Positions 1-5,389 of a DNA stretch of 16,505 nt are shown one piece after another. Position 1 is the first letter of the stretch. Each line of letters starts with the position of its first letter. The notes under the pieces were generated by a model that ran no database searches, had not been told where the DNA came from, and saw only the letters and a program-made list of their open reading frames with translations. Source of the stretch: JAZRGE01 sp045644025 (lineage in GTDB: Bacteria > Bacillota > Clostridia > Oscillospirales > Acutalibacteraceae). Location of the stretch: the NCBI GenBank assembly GCA_045644025.1, contig JAZRGE010000072.1:1-16505 (forward strand), in the 5' to 3' direction. A program made the translations under genes and the position numbers.

Positions 1-16
1 TATCTTAAAATCGGCC

Positions 17-28
17 AAAGTCGACTTT
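17..28. repeat. 12-bp perfect palindrome AAAGTCGACTTT
   Basis: AAAGTCGACTTT is a perfect palindrome lying downstream of the predicted leftward promoter. A second short hairpin, AAAGAA-AAAC-TTCTTT, lies at 43-58. They could be an operator or 5' leader structure for the off-window gene, or chance in AT-rich DNA. Nothing else recognisable is seen in 1-78. Confidence 0.3.
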
Positions 29-78
29 AATTCCCAAATCTCAAAGAAAAACTTCTTTCACACATACATTACTCTAAA

Positions 79-107
79 AAAATAGCACATTCTACAACGT
101 TAGTCAA
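79..107 (-). promoter_or_regulatory. Predicted leftward promoter for a gene beyond the left edge
   Basis: On the minus strand there is TTGACT (107-102), a 17-bp spacer and TATTTT (84-79). The -10 is preceded by TG plus one base, an extended -10 element. Both ATG triplets just downstream run into stop codons within a few codons, so any gene this promoter serves must begin left of position 1. This is a pattern match only; no transcript evidence exists. Confidence 0.45.
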
Positions 108-108
108 G

Positions 109-119
109 TGAATAATTCA
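109..119. promoter_or_regulatory. Short palindrome TGAATAATTCA between divergent promoters
   Basis: TGAAT-A-ATTCA is a perfect 11-bp odd palindrome abutting the -35 of the leftward promoter and about 80 bp upstream of the flavodiiron promoter. The position would suit an operator controlling one or both units. It is short and AT-rich, so chance is quite possible. No canonical PerR box (TTATAATnATTATAA) was seen anywhere in 1-298. Confidence 0.2.
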
Positions 120-197
120 ACATTTCGACACAAAATGTTCATATTTTATATGTTCCAACCCCTATACATTGTGTTTTTTAAAAAATTAAGCAAATTT

Positions 198-226
198 TTG
201 TGCTTACCTCCCCACTTTGCTATAAA
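198..226 (+). promoter_or_regulatory. Predicted promoter of the flavodiiron-SOR-rubredoxin operon
   Basis: TTGTGC (198-203, a weak -35 with 3 of 6 consensus bases), a 17-bp spacer and TATAAA (221-226) preceded by TGC give an extended -10 promoter. Transcription would start near 233 and leave a leader of about 65 nt before the ATG at 299. The weak -35 with an extended -10 matches the style of the other promoters in the window. Confidence 0.5.
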
Positions 227-298
227 ATGCTTGAAAATTTGAAATAAATAGCATAAAATATTTTTGAATCAACACACGAGCACAAGGAGGATTCATAA

Positions 299-2089
299 AT
301 GAACGTTACAAACAATATTAAATACATTGGTGTAAACGATCACAACATCGATCTGTTTGAGGGTCAGTACGTTGTGCCCAACGGCATTTCCTACAATTCT
401 TATCTGATAATAGACGATAAAGTGGCCGTGATGGACACGGTAGACGCCGCCTTTACCCATCAATGGCTGGATAATCTGCAGAACGCTCTGGATGGACGCA
501 AGCCCGATTATCTTATCGTGCAGCACATGGAGCCCGATCACTCGGCCAATATTGCCAACTTTATGAAGGCCTACCCTGATGCTGCTGTTGTAGCCTCTGC
601 CAAGGCCTTTGCCATGATGAAAAATTTCTTCGGCACAGATTTTTCCGAAAACCGCATTGTTGTGGGCGAAGGCGATACCCTTTCTCTCGGCAAGCATCAA
701 CTCACATTCGTCACAGCGCCTATGGTGCATTGGCCCGAAGTTATCGTCACCTACGATAGCACCGATAAGGTTCTTTTTTCTGCCGATGGCTTTGGAAAAT
801 TCGGTGCATTGGATATAGAAGAAGATTGGGCTTGCGAAGCCAGAAGATATTATATCGGTATTGTGGGCAAATACGGCGCCCAGGTGCAAAACCTGCTCAA
901 AAAAGCCGCCGGGCTGGATATCTCAATCATCTGCCCGCTCCACGGCCCCATTCTTAAAGAAAACTTGGGATACTACCTCGGATTATACAACACCTGGTCT
1001 TCCTACCAGCCCGAAGAAGAAGGCATCGTGATCGCCTACACCTCGGTCTATGGCAACACAAAGAAGGCTGTGAATCTCTTAGCCGAAAAGCTTAAGGCCA
1101 ACGGTTGCCCCAAGGTTGTTGTGAACGACCTTGCCCGTTGCGATATGGCCGAAGCCGTGGAAGATGCATTCCGCTACAGCAAGCTTGTCCTTGCCACCAC
1201 CACCTACAATGCCGAGATATTCCCCTTTATGCGTGAGTTTATCAATCATCTCACCGAGCGCAATTTCTCCAACAGAACAGTGGCCCTTATGGAAAACGGC
1301 AGTTGGGCTCCTCTTGCGGCCAAAGTTATGCGAAATATGATGGATAGCTGCAAGAACATCACCTGGACAGAACACAACGTGCGTATAATGTCGGCGCTTA
1401 ATGAAGAAAGCATTAATCAGCTGGATGCTATGGCCTCCGAGCTTTGCACCGATTATCTTGCTCTTCAGGATTCCACCGCAAATAAGAATGATCTTTCTGC
1501 CCTTTTCAACATTGGCTATGGCCTTTACGTTGTAACCTCCAACGACGGCAAGAAGGACAACGGCCTTATTGTTAATACCGTCACCCAGGTTACAAGCGTG
1601 CCTAATCGTGTGGCCGTTACTATCAACAAGGAAAATTACTCCCATCATGTAATCAAGCAGACCGGTGTGATGAACATCAACTGTCTTACCGTTGATGCTC
1701 CTTTCAGCGTTTTTGAAACATTCGGTTTCCAGAGCGGCCGAAACACCGATAAGTTTGCCGACACCACTCCCCTGCGCTCCGACAACGGCTTGGTAATACT
1801 CCCCCGCTACATCAATTCATTTATGTCGCTTAAGGTGGAGCAATACGTGGATCTGGATACTCATGGGATGTTTATCTGCTCGGTGAGCGAGGCAAGAGTC
1901 ATTTCCGAGAAGGAAACTATGACCTACACCTATTATCTCGCCAACGTGAAGCCCCAGCCCGAAACAGAAGGCGTGAAGGGTTATGTTTGCAAAATATGCG
2001 GCTTTGTTTATGAAGGAGACGAACTGCCCGAAGATTATGTTTGTCCTCTTTGCAAACACGGCGCTGCTGATTTTGAAAAAATAGTTTGA
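299..2089 (+). CDS. Multidomain flavodiiron protein (FprA-Hrb-type fusion)
   Basis: Soluble enzyme predicted to reduce O2 to water and/or NO to N2O in the cytoplasm of an anaerobe. Four domains are visible in 596 aa. Residues 1-240 are a metallo-beta-lactamase-like diiron domain with the full ligand set H76-x-E78-x-D80-H81, H144, D163 and H215. Residues 242-385 are a flavodoxin domain whose FMN-phosphate loop is T248-SVYGN-T254. Residues 400-550 are a flavin-reductase-like domain. Residues 561-596 are a rubredoxin domain with cysteines C564/C567 and C582/C585. The last two domains correspond to the high-molecular-weight rubredoxin (Hrb) that is a separate partner of FprA in Moorella, so electron entry, relay and the diiron site sit on one chain. 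The rubredoxin is the short-spaced kind, with 14 residues between its CxxC pairs. The ATG at 299 is set by AAGGAGG at 284-290. First gene of an operon with superoxide reductase and rubredoxin. Domain assignment is secure; the O2 versus NO preference cannot be read from sequence. Confidence 0.95.
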   Translation: MNVTNNIKYIGVNDHNIDLFEGQYVVPNGISYNSYLIIDDKVAVMDTVDAAFTHQWLDNLQNALDGRKPDYLIVQHMEPDHSANIANFMKAYPDAAVVASAKAFAMMKNFFGTDFSENRIVVGEGDTLSLGKHQLTFVTAPMVHWPEVIVTYDSTDKVLFSADGFGKFGALDIEEDWACEARRYYIGIVGKYGAQVQNLLKKAAGLDISIICPLHGPILKENLGYYLGLYNTWSSYQPEEEGIVIAYTSVYGNTKKAVNLLAEKLKANGCPKVVVNDLARCDMAEAVEDAFRYSKLVLATTTYNAEIFPFMREFINHLTERNFSNRTVALMENGSWAPLAAKVMRNMMDSCKNITWTEHNVRIMSALNEESINQLDAMASELCTDYLALQDSTANKNDLSALFNIGYGLYVVTSNDGKKDNGLIVNTVTQVTSVPNRVAVTINKENYSHHVIKQTGVMNINCLTVDAPFSVFETFGFQSGRNTDKFADTTPLRSDNGLVILPRYINSFMSLKVEQYVDLDTHGMFICSVSEARVISEKETMTYTYYLANVKPQPETEGVKGYVCKICGFVYEGDELPEDYVCPLCKHGAADFEKIV

Positions 2090-2106
2090 TTCAAGGAGGA
2101 TTCACA

Positions 2107-2490
2107 ATGAACGAAAACAAATTTTTTATCTGCGAAAAATGCGGAAACTTGGTTGGTATGATCAATGCTTCCGGCGTGCCTATGATGTGCTGTGGCCAGA
2201 AGATGACCCAGATCGTTCCCGGCACCGTGGAAGCCAGCCTTGAAAAGCATATTCCCGTTGTGTCCGTTGAGGGCAACACCGTGAACGTAGAAATTGGCTC
2301 TGTGGCACATCCTATGGCTGAAGAGCACTACATAACCTGGGTTTATTTGCAGACAGATAAAGGCGGCCAGAGAAAGAATCTCAACCCCGGCGAAGCCCCT
2401 AAAATAAGCTTTGCACTTTGCGATGAGAAGCCTGTAGCCGTTTTTGCCTATTGCAATCTCCACGGATTATGGAAAACCGATATTAAATAA
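2107..2490 (+). CDS. Desulfoferrodoxin, class I superoxide reductase (2Fe-SOR)
   Basis: Reduces superoxide to hydrogen peroxide in the cytoplasm without producing O2, a typical anaerobe defence. The 127-aa protein has both iron centres. The N-terminal desulforedoxin-type FeS4 site is C9, C12, C28 and C29. The catalytic neelaredoxin domain supplies H48, H68, H74, C116 and H119, and E46-K47 matches the conserved EKH motif next to the active-site iron. Length is normal for the family. The start is the ATG at 2107, preceded by AAGGAGG at 2093-2099; an upstream in-frame ATG at 2086 overlaps the previous stop and has no ribosome site. It lies 17 bp after the flavodiiron gene and is followed closely by rubredoxin, its usual electron donor, so the operon forms a coherent oxygen-defence unit. 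Confidence 0.96.
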   Translation: MNENKFFICEKCGNLVGMINASGVPMMCCGQKMTQIVPGTVEASLEKHIPVVSVEGNTVNVEIGSVAHPMAEEHYITWVYLQTDKGGQRKNLNPGEAPKISFALCDEKPVAVFAYCNLHGLWKTDIK

Positions 2491-2503
2491 GGAGGAAAAT
2501 AAA

Positions 2504-2662
2504 ATGAAATACATTTGTGAAGTTTGCGGCTGGGAATACGACGAGGCCCTGGGCGACGACGATCTTGGTATCGAAGCCGGCACAAAATTTGAAGATCTTC
2601 CCGAAGATTTCACCTGCCCCCTTTGCGGCGTAGGCAAAGAAGATTTCGGTGCAGAAGAATAA
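2504..2662 (+). CDS. Rubredoxin
   Basis: Small mononuclear-iron electron carrier of 52 aa, in the normal size range. The FeS4 ligands are C5/C8 (CEVCG) and C38/C41 (CPLCG), separated by the usual 29 residues, with the conserved G25-T27-x-F29 and LPEDF segments before the second pair. It probably supplies electrons to the superoxide reductase and perhaps to the flavodiiron protein upstream. The start at 2504 follows AAGGAGG (2489-2495), which overlaps the stop of the preceding gene, so the two are likely translationally coupled. Last gene of the operon; a terminator follows about 10 bp later. Confidence 0.96.
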   Translation: MKYICEVCGWEYDEALGDDDLGIEAGTKFEDLPEDFTCPLCGVGKEDFGAEE

Positions 2663-2672
2663 TTAACATCAC

Positions 2673-2704
2673 AAAGGCCTTCGGAAACGAAGGCCTTTAA
2701 TTTT
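2673..2704 (+). terminator. Rho-independent terminator of the oxygen-defence operon
   Basis: A perfect 11-bp stem, AAAGGCCTTCG (2673-2683) with CGAAGGCCTTT (2688-2698), encloses a GAAA tetraloop and is followed by AATTTT. It lies 10 bp after the rubredoxin stop. Confidence 0.9.
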
Positions 2705-2721
2705 CCCCAAAATTGCCTCAC

Positions 2722-2750
2722 TTGTTTTTTTCGGCATATTTTGCTATTAT
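2722..2750 (+). promoter_or_regulatory. Predicted promoter of the lipoprotein gene
   Basis: TTGTTT (2722-2727), a 17-bp spacer and TATTAT (2745-2750) with TGC directly upstream form an extended -10 promoter. An overlapping TATAAT at 2748-2753 is a better hexamer but would need a 20-bp spacer. Transcription should begin near 2757, giving a leader of about 60 nt. Confidence 0.55.
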
Positions 2751-2757
2751 AATTGTA

Positions 2758-2771
2758 GTGAGTTTACTCAC
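2758..2771. promoter_or_regulatory. Candidate operator GTGAGT-TT-ACTCAC
   Basis: A perfect inverted repeat with 6-bp arms and a 2-bp centre sits at the predicted transcription start of the lipoprotein gene. Its position directly after the -10 is typical of a repressor operator, but it could also form a small hairpin at the 5' end of the mRNA. No second copy was noticed in the window and no cognate regulator is adjacent. Confidence 0.35.
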
Positions 2772-2815
2772 GTTCGCAAAAATCAATCACAACCATCACG
2801 AAGGGAGTATTGTTT

Positions 2816-3733
2816 ATGAAAAAGCTGTTATGTTTCTGCCTTGTTTTGTTGTTATGTTTTGGCCTTTGCGGATGCAAAAAATCTCTTCCGAAATTATCCG
2901 ACGATGAAAAAGAAACCATCACATTGGTGGATACTGCGATTGTTAGCGGTACAATCACCAAAAAATTATCTCCCAACGTTTTAGTCTTAGAAGACTGCAT
3001 CGGCTACAACATGGACGAATGGGGCGATACTGCCTATGTGATCACCGACGATGCAGACGAATGGTGCATTGGGGATGAAATTTCTGTTAAATACACCAAA
3101 GCTGATCGACCCAACGATAAATCTCAACCGATCCGAATTTATGCCGAAAGCATTAAAATCATACCGGATCGCAGCGATGTGCTAGTTGGAAAACCCATTA
3201 TCTATTTCTATCCCGAAACACCTATGGAGCTTTCGGTGAAGGTGGAAATCAACGGTGAATTGACCTGCACCTATCCCGATCACGGCATAGAAGGATGGCA
3301 GAATTTCACCGCTTATCCCGATGGCACCTTAGTCTTCCCCGATGGAAAAGAATATTATGCACTTTATTGGGAGGGTGTGCAAAGCACCGATTGGGATTTT
3401 TCCAAAGGCTTTTGCGTGCGCGGCAAAGACACAGCTGATTTTCTTGAGTGGGCTCTTGCCGAGCAAGGTTTAACACCCCGTGAAGCCAACGAATTTATCA
3501 TTTATTGGTTGCCCCTAATGGAACACAACGCCTACAACGTGATATCATTCCAAACGGATAAGTACACCGAGAACGCCACACTCAGTTTTTCCACCAACCC
3601 CGATAGCCTGCATCGTGTGTTTATGGCCTATTACGCATCCGAAAAAGCAATAGCCATAGAGCCCCAAAGCTTTGAGCCCTTCCAAAGAGAAGGCTTCACC
3701 GTGGTGGAATGGGGCGGCAGCCAAATAAAATAA
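2816..3733 (+). CDS. Predicted lipoprotein of unknown function
   Basis: A 305-aa exported lipoprotein. Residues 1-20 are a type II signal peptide (MKK, a hydrophobic core, then lipobox L17-C-G-C20), so C20 would be lipidated and the protein anchored outside the membrane. Residues 40-117 look like a small beta-rich, OB-like segment (SGTI..., GDEISVKY). Residues 126-301 form a second domain that opens with KPIIYFYPE and closes with VVEWGG; between them are GWQNFTAYPDGT, YALYWEG, EANEFIIYWLP and NVISFQT. I recall this second pattern from uncharacterised proteins of many bacteria but know of no function. The ATG at 2816 follows AAGGGAG (2801-2807); an in-frame TTG at 2810 is less well placed. It is a single-gene unit with its own promoter and terminator and has no evident link to its neighbours. 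No catalytic motif was recognised. Confidence 0.85.
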   Translation: MKKLLCFCLVLLLCFGLCGCKKSLPKLSDDEKETITLVDTAIVSGTITKKLSPNVLVLEDCIGYNMDEWGDTAYVITDDADEWCIGDEISVKYTKADRPNDKSQPIRIYAESIKIIPDRSDVLVGKPIIYFYPETPMELSVKVEINGELTCTYPDHGIEGWQNFTAYPDGTLVFPDGKEYYALYWEGVQSTDWDFSKGFCVRGKDTADFLEWALAEQGLTPREANEFIIYWLPLMEHNAYNVISFQTDKYTENATLSFSTNPDSLHRVFMAYYASEKAIAIEPQSFEPFQREGFTVVEWGGSQIK

Positions 3734-3740
3734 TTTATGC

Positions 3741-3772
3741 AAAAAAGCCGACGGAGTTCCGTCGGCTTTTTA
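3741..3772. terminator. Bidirectional terminator between convergent genes
   Basis: GCCGACGGA (3747-3755) pairs with TCCGTCGGC (3758-3766), flanked by A6 on the left and T5 on the right, so it can terminate transcription from either side. It serves the lipoprotein gene (+) and the AraC regulator (-). Its right arm abuts the stop codon of the regulator. Confidence 0.88.
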
Positions 3773-4567
3773 TTGTATGCTCCTTCGATATTGAGAGGGG
3801 GCTTGGCCCGTGATCTTCTTAAACTGTTTGCTGAAATGATATTCATCATAAAAGCCAAGGTTGCCTGCCACTTCTTTCACCGACATTTCGGGAAAATTAC
3901 GAAAATATGCTATGGCCTGTTCCACCTTGAAATTTAATATATATTGATGGATCGTGACTCCAAACAAGGCTTTGAATTTGGTCTCGGCTGTTTTAACAGA
4001 AACAGCAGTCTTTTTAGCAAGCTCGGCATTGCTATAGAATCTTTCGGGGCTGTTGTGGATGATGTTCTTTATCCGCTGTGCGATCTCCGCGCTCTCGCTG
4101 TATTCTGCGGCGGTGATTTCGCAAAAAAGCAGATCAAAGAAAGCTGATGCTTTTTTATCGTTGCCCGATAGCTTGGCATTCACAACTTCGAAGAAATACT
4201 TTTTAATATTGGGATTGCCTGATGCATCTATAAGACTGTTCACAATATTTTCGCTCTCCGCAGGAAAATCCCTATCCAGCTCTGTGGAATCCTTTTTATC
4301 CCATTCAAGGTGAAAATACATTGTTTTTGTGTCGGCCTTGCAGGGGGAAACGCCATAGTGATATTGGCCGGCGCTGAGAATAAGCAAGGAGTCTTTTTTC
4401 AGTAGAAACTCTTCTCCGTTTTGTCCTATTTTCCATTCCCCGTAGATATTATAGATAAAATCGTGTTGCTGCATTTTTCGGGCAGGATGGACAAACGGCG
4501 AATTATAAAAGTTAATATTCGCCTCTGAAACGGTTCTCCTGGCATCTGTATTAATCAAAATCTTCAT
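3770..4567 (-). CDS. AraC-family transcriptional regulator
   Basis: A 265-aa cytoplasmic DNA-binding regulator, probable activator of the divergent glycyl radical operon. Residues 5-90 form a cupin-like sensor region (HDFIYNIYGEWKIG..., then LLILSAGQYHYG and MYFHLEW), the usual place for sugar or metabolite sensing. Residues 165-265 form the AraC/XylS two-helix-turn-helix domain, with the conserved second half VKEVAGNLGFYDEYHFSKQF followed by KKITGQAPSQYRR. The ATG at 4567 is preceded by GGGGAGG (4576-4582 on this strand). An 18-codon upstream extension of the frame would cover the ribosome site and -10 region, so it is rejected. Divergent placement, 107 bp from the start of a catabolic operon, is the classic arrangement for a local AraC activator. 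Target and effector are inferred. Confidence 0.9.
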   Translation of the reverse strand: MKILINTDARRTVSEANINFYNSPFVHPARKMQQHDFIYNIYGEWKIGQNGEEFLLKKDSLLILSAGQYHYGVSPCKADTKTMYFHLEWDKKDSTELDRDFPAESENIVNSLIDASGNPNIKKYFFEVVNAKLSGNDKKASAFFDLLFCEITAAEYSESAEIAQRIKNIIHNSPERFYSNAELAKKTAVSVKTAETKFKALFGVTIHQYILNFKVEQAIAYFRNFPEMSVKEVAGNLGFYDEYHFSKQFKKITGQAPSQYRRSIQ

Positions 4568-4592
4568 TCTGAGCACCTCCCCTTTTTTCTTT

Positions 4593-4621
4593 ATTTTACA
4601 TCCTCTATACTTTTTTGTCAA
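4593..4621 (-). promoter_or_regulatory. Promoter of the AraC regulator gene
   Basis: On the minus strand there is a perfect -35 TTGACA (4621-4616), a 17-bp spacer and TAAAAT (4598-4593, 5 of 6). This is the best core promoter in the window and suggests steady expression of the regulator. Confidence 0.75.
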
Positions 4622-4642
4622 TTTTATATTTATATATTTTAT

Positions 4643-4648
4643 TATAAT
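4643..4648 (+). promoter_or_regulatory. -10 element of the glycyl radical operon, without a good -35
   Basis: A consensus TATAAT lies 26 bp before the GTG start of the activase gene. No acceptable -35 hexamer is found 16-18 bp upstream; the nearest match, TTGTCA (4615-4620), is 22 bp away and overlaps the divergent -35. A good -10 with a poor -35 is what an activator-dependent promoter looks like, in keeping with the adjacent AraC gene. The intervening 4621-4642 is pure A/T. Confidence 0.45.
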
Positions 4649-4674
4649 ATAAAGATATATTGTGAGGTGATATT

Positions 4675-5376
4675 GTGCGCATTTTCGGCAAAGGCTTTAA
4701 TTTTTCCCAGGATGGCCCCGGCAACAGGCTGGTCTATCATCTATCGGGCTGCAACATGAGATGCATCTGGTGTTCCAACCCTGATGGTATGGAACCGAGT
4801 GCAGGCGAAGAACGCAGCGTGCAGGATATAGTAGCCGAATGTATCAGCTGCAAGCCTATGTTCTTTTCAAACGGCGGCGTAACATTCACGGGAGGCGAAG
4901 CCACACTTTGGCACAAGGAGCTAATAGAGCTGCTTAAAGCCTTGCAGGCGGCAGGCATCAGCACTGCGTTGGAGACCAACGGCGCTTCCCCCCACCTGCC
5001 CGAAATCGCAAAGCACGTTGATTATCTGATTATGGACTTTAAGCACCACGATAGCGATGAGCTTAAGAAATACACCGGCGTGGGCAATGAGATAATCAAG
5101 CAAAATTTCGAGCACTTCTGCTCAAGCGGCAGGCAGTTGCACATAAGAATTCCGCTTATAAATAATATCAACACTCAATGCCCCGAGGCTTTTGCAGATT
5201 ATTTTGCAAAGCACAACACCGAAAACGTGGTCTTTGAATTCCTTGAATACCACGAATACGGCAAAGAAAAATGGACAAGTGAATACAAGGTAAAAGACGG
5301 GTTTATCACCCGTGAAATATTGGAAAATTTCAAACAAACATTTGCATCGCGCGGATTAAAAACTACAACTACTTAA
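4675..5376 (+). CDS. Glycyl radical enzyme activase (PFL-activating-enzyme-like radical SAM)
   Basis: Radical SAM protein of 233 aa predicted to abstract hydrogen from the conserved glycine of the enzyme encoded next door, using S-adenosylmethionine and a [4Fe-4S] cluster. Cluster ligands are C26-x3-C30-x2-C33 (CNMRCIWC). The SAM-binding GGE is at 73-75 (TFTGGEATL). ETNG (100-103) and IMDFK (119-123) follow the layout of pyruvate formate-lyase activase, and EFLEYHEYGKEKW matches its C-terminal part. Length is close to that activase. The roughly 60-residue ferredoxin insert with eight cysteines found in activases of glycerol dehydratase type is absent; only one CISC pair (C56, C59) lies in that stretch. 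The start is GTG at 4675 with a modest ribosome site (AGGTGA, 4665-4670). First gene of the five-gene operon; the partner enzyme starts 13 bp after its stop. Confidence 0.93.
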   Translation: MRIFGKGFNFSQDGPGNRLVYHLSGCNMRCIWCSNPDGMEPSAGEERSVQDIVAECISCKPMFFSNGGVTFTGGEATLWHKELIELLKALQAAGISTALETNGASPHLPEIAKHVDYLIMDFKHHDSDELKKYTGVGNEIIKQNFEHFCSSGRQLHIRIPLINNINTQCPEAFADYFAKHNTENVVFEFLEYHEYGKEKWTSEYKVKDGFITREILENFKQTFASRGLKTTTT

Positions 5377-5389
5377 CGGAGGTACCACT

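Noticed and set aside
174..185. TTTTTTAAAAAA palindrome as a regulatory site or terminator
   Set aside because: A homopolymer T6A6 tract arises easily by chance in this AT-rich leader and has no GC stem.
1..298. PerR operator upstream of the flavodiiron gene
   Set aside because: No sequence close to TTATAATnATTATAA was found; the region is AT-rich but does not fit the box.
2086..2106. Upstream start adding seven residues to superoxide reductase
   Set aside because: The upstream ATG overlaps the flavodiiron stop region and lacks a ribosome site; AAGGAGG sits correctly before the ATG at 2107, and the family begins there.
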